Source: Oleispirillum sp963668495
Lineage (GTDB): Bacteria > Pseudomonadota > Alphaproteobacteria > Rhodospirillales > Rhodospirillaceae
Reading direction: 5' to 3'
NCBI GenBank assembly: GCA_963668495.1
Contig: OY764545.1
Location: forward strand, 682,001 to 746,000
DNA length: 64,000 nt
A model generated the notes under the pieces. It was not told where the DNA came from, searched no databases, and saw only the letters and a program-made list of their open reading frames with translations. Positions 47,256 through 55,442 of this stretch are shown here, piece after piece. The first letter of the stretch is position 1; every line of letters begins with the position of its first letter. The translations under genes were made by a program, and so were the position numbers.

Positions 47256-47306
47256 GACGTAAAGACAACAGGCAGATTCAGCAAGATTGCTTCAATTGTT
47301 TGTATC

Positions 47307-47373
47307 AGTGACGGTTGTTTAAGACTTTGGGTGCTGGTGCAGCCAACACGGCTCCCGGCATCATACCGTCACT
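47307..47373 (-). repeat. Long-range inverted repeat between cupin and receptor genes
   Basis: AGTGACGGT (47307-47315) and ACCGTCACT (47365-47373) are perfectly complementary over a 49-nt loop that itself contains the short stem AGCC/GGCT. It lies after the cupin gene and before the receptor promoter, where a terminator or leader structure could sit. It does not match the cobalamin riboswitch consensus. Confidence 0.5.
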
Positions 47374-47417
47374 TACCTCCCCTCCCTGCCGACGGAGTGG
47401 GAACTTATGTCATCAGG

Positions 47418-47738
47418 TTATTTGCCTGAACGCAGCAAATACAAAACCATGCGCAATTCCGTCTTGGCGAATACGCTGTGCGGTAAATGCGCATCCATAT
47501 GCACCCATGCTCCTGAGGTTACATCTTCATATTTACCGTCAAAGGTCAGGCTCCCCTCCCCGTCTAGTACATGAATAATTGCTGGGACAGCCGCAGTATG
47601 TTCTGAAAGTTCTTCTCCCGCCGCAAATCCGAAGACCACAACACGAACACGGTCACTCTGATACAGTGTCCGGCTTGTAATCCCTGCGCGAGGAACCTCA
47701 ATTTCAGAGGTAATTTCGGGATGAAATTGATAATCCAT
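47418..47738 (-). CDS. Small single-domain cupin
   Basis: The 106-residue protein is a single cupin barrel: SDRVRVVVFGFAAGEELSEHTAAVPAIIHVLDGEGSLTFDG (residues about 28-68) gives the first metal motif with EH, and MDAHLPHSVFAKTELRMVLYLL gives the second with a conserved His. Its ATG overlaps the methyltransferase stop (ATGA), so the two are translated together. The substrate is not known; a mononuclear metal site is likely. Confidence 0.88.
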   Translation of the reverse strand: MDYQFHPEITSEIEVPRAGITSRTLYQSDRVRVVVFGFAAGEELSEHTAAVPAIIHVLDGEGSLTFDGKYEDVTSGAWVHMDAHLPHSVFAKTELRMVLYLLRSGK

Positions 47739-48589
47739 CAGATATTCCCTTCATCTTGGTCATTGTTGCCATGGTCTTTGACGCCAACCACCATGATGGC
47801 TGCCAAATTAGACTCATATTTTTTGAAAACTCTGCGCATTCCAATAACGCGGCGTCGTGCGTCATGATCGATGATTGCATTGCCAAGAATCTTTAATGTT
47901 CCAAAAGGACCCTCGTCCTCAATAACCCGTCGCGGCTCCAACAAATGCATATTTGTGATTTGATGAGCTTTCGTTGTGAAACCGGATTCTTGCAACATCG
48001 ACACCCACTCATCCTGCGTTAGTGGTTTAACCGCGGATTGGATACTTTTGGCAATTGCTTGCTGAATTTCCAATCTTTTGGCGGGGTCAATATCATTGGG
48101 GACAATACAATGTTCATGAATTCCGTAGCGCCCACCTACTTTTAACAGCCGCGCCGCCTCCGCAATAATTTTCTGTTTTTTACGATCAGACTGCATCGTC
48201 AGCATGGCTTCGCCATAAACCACTGTCGCCGTGCCTGTATCCAAGCCCGTCTCTTCTGCACTTGAAACCACGCACCTTTGCGTATCACCGTTAAGGTATC
48301 TTCGAACAACCTTAGCTGCTCCGTCATCCCGCTCAACAGCGACATAAGTCTTCGGTTGTTTCATTAGGCAAAGCTGAACCGTAAAGCCCATCCCGGGTGC
48401 AAATTCAACGACACTATCTTGCGCTGCAATATTCAGTGTCTTAAGCATCGCTTCTGTCATCTTACGCCCACCAGGACGCAAAACTTTTTTCCCAAGGCGG
48501 GCCAGCACCCAATGCCCAGGTAAGGTCTTAACATTCTGTCCAGACCCCGGCAGCGCGTCTTGTTTAAGGTCCTCTGATGACTTTTCCAT
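47738..48589 (-). CDS. SAM-dependent methyltransferase of the haem-type cluster
   Basis: The 283-residue class I methyltransferase (start behind GGGGAG) has motif I VVEFAPGMGF, the acidic motif II residue in VAVERDD, and motif VYGEAMLTM followed by LLKVGGRYGIHEHC. It is the promoter-proximal gene of the cluster, directly behind a near-perfect Fur box, and is coupled to the cupin gene. It is not a radical-SAM enzyme: no CxxxCxxC motif is present. Its substrate could be a tetrapyrrole product, a metallophore or a small acceptor; the sequence does not decide. Confidence 0.88.
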   Translation of the reverse strand: MEKSSEDLKQDALPGSGQNVKTLPGHWVLARLGKKVLRPGGRKMTEAMLKTLNIAAQDSVVEFAPGMGFTVQLCLMKQPKTYVAVERDDGAAKVVRRYLNGDTQRCVVSSAEETGLDTGTATVVYGEAMLTMQSDRKKQKIIAEAARLLKVGGRYGIHEHCIVPNDIDPAKRLEIQQAIAKSIQSAVKPLTQDEWVSMLQESGFTTKAHQITNMHLLEPRRVIEDEGPFGTLKILGNAIIDHDARRRVIGMRRVFKKYESNLAAIMVVGVKDHGNNDQDEGNI

Positions 48590-48601
48590 GCCGCACTCCC
48601 C

Positions 48602-48622
48602 AAGTGATAATAATTATCATGC
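48602..48622. promoter_or_regulatory. Fur box before the methyltransferase-cupin genes
   Basis: GATAATAATTATC at 48606-48618 (within AGTGATAATAATTATCATG) is an almost perfect Fur core palindrome. It lies 16 bp upstream of the methyltransferase start codon, just before its ribosome site, so it would overlap the promoter or transcription start. Confidence 0.8.
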
Positions 48623-48698
48623 GCACATGCATATTATCACCTCGAGGTAATCTTTCAACATCAAACTGGACGCCCCGAACAAAGCCTAACGCATCAAC

Positions 48699-48815
48699 AT
48701 GGAAAAAGACGAAGGACGCGCTCGACGGATTAAGGATCTACGATCCGGTGTTGAGACGCAGGTTCCTGAGTACGTTATTCCAGATGCAATTGATTCGTGG
48801 GATCGGAAAAAGTGA
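48699..48815 (+). CDS. Possible 38-residue peptide
   Basis: An ATG at 48699 opens a 38-residue frame with a protein-like composition (MEKDEGRARRIKDL near its start, IPDAIDSWDRKK at its end). No ribosome site is convincing. It lies at the left edge of the defence region, 113 bp before the methyltransferase gene, in a stretch full of inverted repeats. It may be a genuine small gene, the tail of a truncated gene, or chance. Confidence 0.3.
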   Translation: MEKDEGRARRIKDLRSGVETQVPEYVIPDAIDSWDRKK

Positions 48816-48909
48816 TACCATCAGACGCGACAAACCGCGTCTGGGATGTTGTCTCAACACGGGCACGGGATTATTGTTGGCGATCATTTCTGAAAATTCA
48901 TAATCCCGT
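48734..48909. repeat. Cluster of inverted repeats at the left edge of the defence region
   Basis: Four perfect dyads follow one another: GGATC-tac-GATCC (48734-48746); GTGTTGAGAC (48748-48757) with GTCTCAACAC (48851-48860); CAGACGCG-N6-CGCGTCTG (48822-48843) inside the previous pair; and ACGGGATTAT (48865-48874) with ATAATCCCGT (48900-48909). They occupy the 338-bp gene-poor gap between the methyltransferase-cupin promoter and the DNA methyltransferase gene. Confidence 0.7.
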
Positions 48910-48927
48910 ATCTGTGAGTGTATTGCC

Positions 48928-51681
48928 GTGAACGCTGTCGAGATCGAACAAGCCATATCTGAATTGATGGACCAACCGTTCGATGCGGCGGAATTTCCGT
49001 ACCTGTTCCTTGAAGCCATTGGGGAAAAATCCACCACCATCAAGAAACTGCGGAGCGGCAATTCCAACTATTCCGACATTGATGGCGCGATCCTGCAACG
49101 GAACAACATCCACATGCAGATGTGCGCACCGGGGCAAGCAACCACAACACTGGAAACCTTGCGTCAAAGCGCGGCAACAACCAAACACAAAGCCAAATTT
49201 ATCCTGACCACCGATGGGCAGGAAATTCAGGTTGAGAACTTAGCAAATGGCGAAGTTCTGGTCAGTGACTATGCCGACTTTCCCAACCATTTTGGCTTTA
49301 TCCTGCCATTGGCGGGCATCACCACGGTCAAAGAAATCCGTGACAGCGCGGTCGATATTCGGGCGACCAGCCGCTTCAATCGGCTGTATGTGGAACTGTT
49401 GAAAGACAACCCCGAATGGGGTACGGCAGAACGTCGCCATGACATGAATCACTTCATGGCGCGGTTGATTTTCTGCTTCTTTGCCGAAGATACGGACATC
49501 TTCAGGTCCGACAATCTGTTCACTGCCACAGTAGAACAAATGTCAGAACGGAATTCTTCAAATACTCATGAAGTGATTTCCGAAATCTTCCGTGCCATGA
49601 ATACAAAAATTGCTGACCGTGCCACGTCCGGTTTGCGTCCGTGGGCAGATGCATTCCCGTATGTGAATGGCGGGCTGTTCAGTGGCACGACGGAAGTCCC
49701 CAAGTTCAGCAAAATCGCCCGCACATACCTGTTGCACATTGGCAATCTGGATTGGACCAAAATCAACCCGGACATTTTCGGGTCCATGATCCAAGCCGTC
49801 GCCGACGATGACGAACGTGGTGCCTTGGGTATGCACTACACGTCCGTTGCCAACATCCTGAAGGTGTTGAACCCACTGTTTCTGGATGACCTGCGGGAGA
49901 AATTGGAAGACGCCGGGGATAACTCCCGCAAGCTGTTGAACCTGCGAAAACGTATGTCACGTATCCGGGTATTTGACCCGGCATGCGGATCGGGCAACTT
50001 CTTGGTTATTGCGTATAAGGAAATGCGCAAAATCGAAGCGGAGATCAACAAACGCCGTGGCGAACCGGACTTGCGGACGGAAATTCCGTTGACCAACTTC
50101 CGGGGTATCGAATTACGAGACTTCCCGGCGGAAATTGCCCGCCTTGCCCTGATTATTGCCGAATTCCAATGTGATGTTCTGTATCGTGGGCAAAAAGAAG
50201 CCCTGATCGAATTCCTCCCCCTGGATTCACAAAATTGGATCACATGCGGCAACGCATTGCGATTGGATTGGTTATCCATCTGCCCGCCCACCGGCACCGG
50301 AGTGAAGTTGCAAGGTGATGACCTGTTCAATACACCACTGGATCAGGCACAAATCGATTTCGAGAACGAAGGCGGCGAAACCTACATCTGTGGCAACCCG
50401 CCGTACTTGGGCAGCACATGGCAATCCAAAGAGCAAAAGGATGACCTGAAGGCGATTTTTGATGGTCGGGTCAAAAGCTGGAAGTCTTTGGACTACGTGG
50501 CGGGTTGGTTCATGAAAGCAGCCGATTATGGCACCAAGACCAATGCCGCTTCTGCATTCGTGTCGACAAATTCTATTTGTCAGGGACAACAGGTGCCCAT
50601 TTTATGGTCCGCTGTTTTCGCCACGGGCACAGAGATTACTTTTGCGCATACATCCTTCAAATGGGCAAACCTAGCCAGTCACAATGCAGGGGTAACGGTT
50701 GTTATCGTTGGCACATCCAACAAACCACCACAAACCCGACGCCTGTTTTCCATTGCCGAAGACGGCACAACCATTTCCAAAAACGCTGATCATATCAACG
50801 CATATTTGATTGCAGGACTAAACGTAATAGTAAATCCGATATCTAAGCCCAAAGATGGGAGAGCCCTTATGGAGTGGGGAAACAAGCCCACCGATGGCGG
50901 GAATCTCTTTCTAGATACCTATGCGAAGTCTAAACTCCTTGATGAAAGCCCTGAAGCTGCCAAATTCGTTAGACGTTTTCTAGGGGCGCAAGAGTTTATC
51001 AAAGGACTTGGACGGTATTGTCTCTGGATCGAAGATGAGGAACGTGAAGATGCAGAAGCGATACCTGAGATCAAACGACGCATTGATGCCGTTGCGACAA
51101 TGCGCTCTGAAAGCAAAGCTGCCGAAACGCGCCCCGCTGCTAAGTTTCCGCACAGATTTAGACAGATTCAATCCGTTGCACAAAAATACTCGTTAGTGGT
51201 AGCTCGAGTAAGTTCTGAAAATAGAGATGTTTTGCCAATCGGTATTGAAGACGCATCTTGTATCATTGGTGACCGGAATTTTGCACTATATGATGCACCG
51301 CTGTGGAACATGGCGTTGATTGCATCCCGGTTACATTGGGTGTGGATCGGTACTGTGTGTGTTCGTATGCGGACGGATTTTTCGTATTCCAATACCCTTG
51401 GTTGGAATACGTTCCCGGTCCCGAAATTGACGGAAAAGAACAAGGCGGATTTGACCCGGTGTGCCGAGGATATTCTGTTGGCACGGGAAGCCCATTTCCC
51501 GGCAACCATCGCCGATTTGTATGACCCGGACAAAATGCCGGACAACCTCCGCGCCGCCCATGATCGCAACGACGAAGTGCTGGAACGTATCTATATCGGA
51601 CGCCGTTTCAAGAACGATACCGAACGCCTCGAAAAACTCTTCGACCTCTACACCAAAATGACCAAAACAGGCACAGCATAA
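48928..51681 (+). CDS. MmeI-like adenine-specific DNA methyltransferase
   Basis: The 917-residue protein follows the MmeI/YeeA plan: N-terminal domain (residues 1-160), helical spacer (ERRHDMNHFMARLIFCFFAED), gamma-class N6-adenine methyltransferase with motif I FDPACGSGNFLV and motif IV CGNPPYLGS, target recognition region and a C-terminal helical domain. True MmeI enzymes have a PD-ExK nuclease at the N-terminus; here that region reads SDIDGAILQRNNIHMQM and KFILTTDGQEIQVENL with no clear D-ExK set, so cleavage is probably done by another protein. The helicase and GIY-YIG genes at 55.4-58.7 kb are the likely partners. Confidence 0.88.
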   Translation: MNAVEIEQAISELMDQPFDAAEFPYLFLEAIGEKSTTIKKLRSGNSNYSDIDGAILQRNNIHMQMCAPGQATTTLETLRQSAATTKHKAKFILTTDGQEIQVENLANGEVLVSDYADFPNHFGFILPLAGITTVKEIRDSAVDIRATSRFNRLYVELLKDNPEWGTAERRHDMNHFMARLIFCFFAEDTDIFRSDNLFTATVEQMSERNSSNTHEVISEIFRAMNTKIADRATSGLRPWADAFPYVNGGLFSGTTEVPKFSKIARTYLLHIGNLDWTKINPDIFGSMIQAVADDDERGALGMHYTSVANILKVLNPLFLDDLREKLEDAGDNSRKLLNLRKRMSRIRVFDPACGSGNFLVIAYKEMRKIEAEINKRRGEPDLRTEIPLTNFRGIELRDFPAEIARLALIIAEFQCDVLYRGQKEALIEFLPLDSQNWITCGNALRLDWLSICPPTGTGVKLQGDDLFNTPLDQAQIDFENEGGETYICGNPPYLGSTWQSKEQKDDLKAIFDGRVKSWKSLDYVAGWFMKAADYGTKTNAASAFVSTNSICQGQQVPILWSAVFATGTEITFAHTSFKWANLASHNAGVTVVIVGTSNKPPQTRRLFSIAEDGTTISKNADHINAYLIAGLNVIVNPISKPKDGRALMEWGNKPTDGGNLFLDTYAKSKLLDESPEAAKFVRRFLGAQEFIKGLGRYCLWIEDEEREDAEAIPEIKRRIDAVATMRSESKAAETRPAAKFPHRFRQIQSVAQKYSLVVARVSSENRDVLPIGIEDASCIIGDRNFALYDAPLWNMALIASRLHWVWIGTVCVRMRTDFSYSNTLGWNTFPVPKLTEKNKADLTRCAEDILLAREAHFPATIADLYDPDKMPDNLRAAHDRNDEVLERIYIGRRFKNDTERLEKLFDLYTKMTKTGTA

Positions 51682-51796
51682 GCAGTTAAACGCAATCGCG
51701 ATGCTTTCGTGTTTTATGTGCGTGTTTTTACTTTGTTCTTACCCGTAACCTGTTACAATCTCAATACGTGTTACTTGAATAGGTATAGAGATCGTT

Positions 51797-51967
51797 GTGT
51801 CTGGTAATGAAAAAACTGTTAATTCATCGAAAGGCTTTACCCTTAACAGAACGCAACGAGTACAATCTCGAAATATTCCGAAACAGGATGCCGCGCAGCA
51901 GAACGCAAACACTGAAAAAAATGACACCAGCGTAGAGCTTCAACATATGAAGACGATCACCACATGA
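51797..51967 (+). CDS. Small GTG-started peptide coupled to a membrane protein
   Basis: A GTG at 51797 opens a 56-residue frame (VSGNEKTVNSSKGFTLNR at its start) that ends in TGA overlapping the ATG of the next gene (ATGA). The overlap and the polar Asn/Thr/Gln-rich composition suggest a real coupled gene of unknown role. The ribosome site is weak (TAGAGAT). Confidence 0.5.
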   Translation: MSGNEKTVNSSKGFTLNRTQRVQSRNIPKQDAAQQNANTEKNDTSVELQHMKTITT

Positions 51968-52497
51968 ATAATGTAATTAATGATGAAACGAAGAGTGAGC
52001 TGAGACAACTCTACAAAGAAAACACCGTCTTCCTTGAAAAGGCGATATTCGCTGCTTCATCGATCTTCATCCCTCTATTATTCAACGTGTTAGTCTCTGA
52101 TCGGTTACCGAAAGAAGCCGCTGAATATATAACATACTCATTGTGTGGATTTTCGGCTGTCCTGATACTTCAAACTATATCATTCCGACTAGGTAAAGAG
52201 GGTTGCGATATATATGAAAGAAACATCGATCGTGGTGAGGTATATTTTACAATCGTAAACATACTTGACTGGATCAAGGATGCAGTCGTGATTCTATCCT
52301 TAGTTTCTGTCATTTTCGCGGCACACACCGCATACTCTACACCCCAAAAAAATGAGGCAACAATGTCTGACGATAAAAAAGTTCTATCCTTCACGGACAG
52401 TTTCACGTTGCCGAAGTCACAACGTGACGAAATCAAAAAAGCAAACGCACAACCTCAAAAAACACCAGAAGATAAAACATCTTCGGATAAAAAATAG
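51964..52497 (+). CDS. Membrane protein of unknown function
   Basis: The 177-residue protein has three membrane helices (about residues 25-44, 56-75 and 102-122) and a charged C-terminal tail ending in a Lys/Ser-rich stretch (KTPEDKTSSDKK). It sits between the DNA methyltransferase and the Mrr nuclease and is coupled to the small gene before it. Membrane proteins with cytosolic tails are common effectors in defence loci, but no family was recognised. Confidence 0.72.
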   Translation: MNNVINDETKSELRQLYKENTVFLEKAIFAASSIFIPLLFNVLVSDRLPKEAAEYITYSLCGFSAVLILQTISFRLGKEGCDIYERNIDRGEVYFTIVNILDWIKDAVVILSLVSVIFAAHTAYSTPQKNEATMSDDKKVLSFTDSFTLPKSQRDEIKKANAQPQKTPEDKTSSDKK

Positions 52498-52533
52498 CGT
52501 TTTGCAGAAAGAAAAATGCATTTTTGCAGAAAG

Positions 52534-52639
52534 AATGCAAAAAGGGTTGAACCGATGTGATGAGTTCAGATGTTGCAAATTATGCAACACCTGACATCTG
52601 CATGGTCGCAACTGTCAAGCAATCCTTGACAGTTCAATT
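52534..52639 (+). repeat. 106-bp direct repeat, left copy
   Basis: This copy matches 53589-53694 at 95 of 106 positions with no gap. It contains the hairpins TGTTGCA-N5-TGCAACA, framed by CAGATG and CATCTG, and CTGTCAAG-N5-CTTGACAG. It ends 14 bp before the mrr-like start codon and so forms that gene's leader. Confidence 0.9.
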
Positions 52640-52653
52640 GAGAAAGAAAGTAA

Positions 52654-53577
52654 ATGATGGATGCTGTGACACATCGTCGGTTTGAACTTGAAAAAGATGC
52701 TTACCCTGACCTTCCCTTGATGATGTTAATCACGTTGGATGCTTTGCGGCAGTTGGGCGGTTCCGCAAACATTCAGGAACTTTTAGATCATGTGATTGAA
52801 CAAGAAGGTATCACAGAGGAAGAACAAGCGTATCTGATGCCCAACGGTCGGGATCGCCGTTTGAATTATTATCTGTCATGGTCACGCACCTATTTGAAAC
52901 GCGGGGACGCGCTGGAGAACTCATCACGTGGTGTATGGGCGCTGACAGAGGTTGGCGAAAAAATAAATTCAGTCACTGAAACCCGCGAAATTTATGACCG
53001 TGTATGGTCCGAAGAACGCGACCGCGCAAAAGCCAAACGTAATGCCGAAAAAATCAATACGTCTTCGTGTGAGTGTGCTGACGTGGAAGCAGACCCCATG
53101 CCCGTGTCAAACGGTGATGAAGCATGGCGGGATGAACTGTTATCCGAACTCCTGAATATCGCACCTGACGCCTTTGAACGCTTATCACAACGGCTTTTGC
53201 GTGAAGCCGGTTTTGTGAAGGTAGAAGTCCGTGGCAAGAGCCATGACGGGGGCATTGATGGTGTTGGTATATTACGTGTGAACTTGGTGTCGTTTCAGGT
53301 CTATTTCCAATGCAAACGTTGGAGCGGTAGTGTCGGATCAAAAGAAATCCGTGACTTTCGTGGGGCACTCCAAGGACGTGCTGACAAAGGACTATTCATC
53401 ACCACGGGTAACTTTACCAAACAAGCATCAGACGAAGCCACACGGGATGGTGCGACTGCCATTGACCTGATTGATGGTGAACGTTTGTGCGAACTGTTGA
53501 AACAGTTTGAATTGGGCGTCAAAACCGAAACCGTTGAACGTGTCACCGTTCTATCCGATTGGCTGAAAGAGATTTAA
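52654..53577 (+). CDS. Mrr-type restriction endonuclease
   Basis: The 307-residue protein has an N-terminal winged-helix Mrr_N domain (residues 1-105: ALRQLGGSANIQELLDHV and RRLNYYLSWSRTYLKRGDAL) and a C-terminal Mrr_cat PD-(D/E)xK-like domain. Its catalytic signature includes GKSHDGGIDGVGIL and the QxK element FQCKRW, followed by GALQGRADKGLFITTGNF. Mrr enzymes cut methylated DNA (type IV restriction). The gene is exactly framed by two 106-bp direct repeats, which suggests that it entered or is maintained as a separate unit between the methyltransferase and HipBA. A second ATG one codon later is equally possible as start. Confidence 0.92.
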   Translation: MMDAVTHRRFELEKDAYPDLPLMMLITLDALRQLGGSANIQELLDHVIEQEGITEEEQAYLMPNGRDRRLNYYLSWSRTYLKRGDALENSSRGVWALTEVGEKINSVTETREIYDRVWSEERDRAKAKRNAEKINTSSCECADVEADPMPVSNGDEAWRDELLSELLNIAPDAFERLSQRLLREAGFVKVEVRGKSHDGGIDGVGILRVNLVSFQVYFQCKRWSGSVGSKEIRDFRGALQGRADKGLFITTGNFTKQASDEATRDGATAIDLIDGERLCELLKQFELGVKTETVERVTVLSDWLKEI

Positions 53578-53588
53578 ATAGTCTTCAT

Positions 53589-53694
53589 AATGCAAAAAGG
53601 GTTGAACCGATGTGATGAGCTCAGTTGTTGCAAATTCTGCAACTGCCAACATCCGCATGGTGGCAACTGTCAAGCAATCCTTGATGGTTCAATT
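53589..53694 (+). repeat. 106-bp direct repeat, right copy
   Basis: About 90% identical to 52534-52639 with no gap. The GTTGCA/TGCAAC hairpin is kept, while the CTGTCAAG hairpin has lost two outer pairs. It begins 11 bp after the mrr-like stop codon and ends 85 bp before the HipB-like start. Confidence 0.9.
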
Positions 53695-53779
53695 ATGATC
53701 TTTTTGCGGCCTTGAGATTTGGCTTTGTGTAATCTTTGTGTTACATTGATGGTGATTAAGGTAATATGAAGGTATCATA

Positions 53780-54112
53780 ATGCCAACGCCGCACCGTCCA
53801 CCACCTGCAACACGCAGAGCAATACAAAAACTTGGTCGTGATATTCGTGAAGCGCGTTTGCGTCGGAAACTGCCGATGGATGTTGTCGCCACACGTGCCG
53901 CAACCTCCAGACCGACCATTGCCCGTATTGAAAATGGGGACACGGCGGTCAGTATTGGAATTGTTGCGGCAGTTTTGCAGGCTCTTGGTCTTTTGGATCG
54001 TCTCAACGATCTTGCTGATGCCATGTACGATAAAGTCGGTCAAAATATATCCAAAGATGAACTTCCAAAACGGGCGAGCGCACCGCGAAAACCGAAAGGC
54101 GTTTCGTCATGA
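53780..54112 (+). CDS. hipB: HipB-like antitoxin (XRE family)
   Basis: The 110-residue helix-turn-helix protein (RDIREARLRRKLPMDVVATRA, then SRPTIARIENGD) is the DNA-binding antitoxin partner of the HipA kinase. The C-terminal third is basic (KRASAPRKPKG). Its stop overlaps the hipA start (ATGA). It probably binds the promoter in the 85-bp gap after the right-hand 106-bp repeat. Confidence 0.9.
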   Translation: MPTPHRPPPATRRAIQKLGRDIREARLRRKLPMDVVATRAATSRPTIARIENGDTAVSIGIVAAVLQALGLLDRLNDLADAMYDKVGQNISKDELPKRASAPRKPKGVSS

Positions 54113-55359
54113 ACGAGGTCGAGGTTTATCTGGATTTAAATGCTATGCCACATCGCATAGGCGTTCTTCGGCGGCATGCGTCGCGGTCTCGTGAGACTGT
54201 GACATTTGAATATGACGCGGATTGGGTTCGGTCGCCGTTGGGCTTTTCCATAGACCCATCTTTGCCGATTGGGGCGGGTGTGTTTCGTCCACAAGCCGGA
54301 CAAGAGATGTTCGGAACATTGGGGGACTCTGCACCGGATACATGGGGGCGTAACCTCATGCGGCGCAAAGAACGACGCGACGCAGAAAAAAACGATCGTG
54401 CCGTTCGTACATTGCATGAAACAGACTTTCTTTTGGGTGTATCTGATGCCACTCGTTTAGGTGCGTTGCGTTTTAAATGGGCTGGAAATGACCAGTTTCA
54501 GGCACCTCAAGATATTGGTATCCCCACCACTGTTGCCTTGGGAAAGCTGTTAAAAGCTTCTGAACGTATTTTACGTGGTGACGAAACCGATGAAGATTTA
54601 TTGCTGATCTTTGCTCCGGGATCATCACTTGGTGGTGCGCGACCAAAAGCATCGGTAGTGGATCAGCATGGGTATCTATCCATTGCGAAATTCCCCAAAG
54701 AAACGGATGACTATTCCATTGAACGCTGGGAAGCGATTGCACTGGACTTGGCGGGTGCTGCTGGACTTCGGACTTCTCAACATGAATTAATGCATACCCC
54801 ACATGATCGTCCGGTTTTTCTGTCTCGTCGTTTTGATCGGAACGGAGATAACCGCATTCCGTTTTTATCGGCTATGTCTATGACGCAACATTCTGATGGA
54901 GAGCATGGGAGTTATTTGGAAATTGTGGATGCTTTAAGCACGTATGGGGCAAATGCAGAAGCAGATCGCGTTGAGCTCTTTAAACGTGTAGCATTTTCAA
55001 TTCTTGTATCCAACACTGACGATCATTTACGCAATCACGCTTTTTTATGGTCTGGGTATAATGGTTGGGTTTTATCCCCTGCCTATGACATTAATCCAAC
55101 TCCGCAAGATATTAAGCCGCGTATCTTGACCACCAATATCGACTTTGATGATGGGACGTGTTCCATTGAACTTTTGCGCTCTGTTGCCGAAGATTTCTCA
55201 CTGAAATTATCCCATGCTGATGATCTAATTCGATCCGTTGCAGAAACTGTAAAAGATTGGAAATCAGTTGCACGATGCCGTGGCGCGAAAAACAGTGAAA
55301 TTCAACGCATGGCAAGTGCTTTTGAACATGATGACCTGCGCAGGGCATTATTGCTTTAG
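54109..55359 (+). CDS. hipA: HipA-family serine/threonine kinase toxin
   Basis: The 416-residue protein carries HipA motifs: N-terminal domain 1 (residues 1-100), the Ser-containing activation loop SSLGGARPKA, the catalytic DDHLRNHAF (HxDxxxxN-like) and the metal-binding YDINPTP. HipA kinases phosphorylate tRNA synthetases and induce growth arrest. All key residues appear intact. Confidence 0.93.
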   Translation: MNEVEVYLDLNAMPHRIGVLRRHASRSRETVTFEYDADWVRSPLGFSIDPSLPIGAGVFRPQAGQEMFGTLGDSAPDTWGRNLMRRKERRDAEKNDRAVRTLHETDFLLGVSDATRLGALRFKWAGNDQFQAPQDIGIPTTVALGKLLKASERILRGDETDEDLLLIFAPGSSLGGARPKASVVDQHGYLSIAKFPKETDDYSIERWEAIALDLAGAAGLRTSQHELMHTPHDRPVFLSRRFDRNGDNRIPFLSAMSMTQHSDGEHGSYLEIVDALSTYGANAEADRVELFKRVAFSILVSNTDDHLRNHAFLWSGYNGWVLSPAYDINPTPQDIKPRILTTNIDFDDGTCSIELLRSVAEDFSLKLSHADDLIRSVAETVKDWKSVARCRGAKNSEIQRMASAFEHDDLRRALLL

Positions 55360-55442
55360 AACAAAATTGACGTGTATATGTTTTCCTACGTTGACGGTGT
55401 ATTTAGGGCTTTAACAGGCGAATGACTTGAGGAAATACAAAC

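Noticed and set aside
47131..47417. Cobalamin riboswitch before the TonB receptor
   Set aside because: Read on the minus strand, the leader has a long inverted repeat, but no B12-box-like segment or the conserved GCCACTG element was found; a Fur-like site is present instead.
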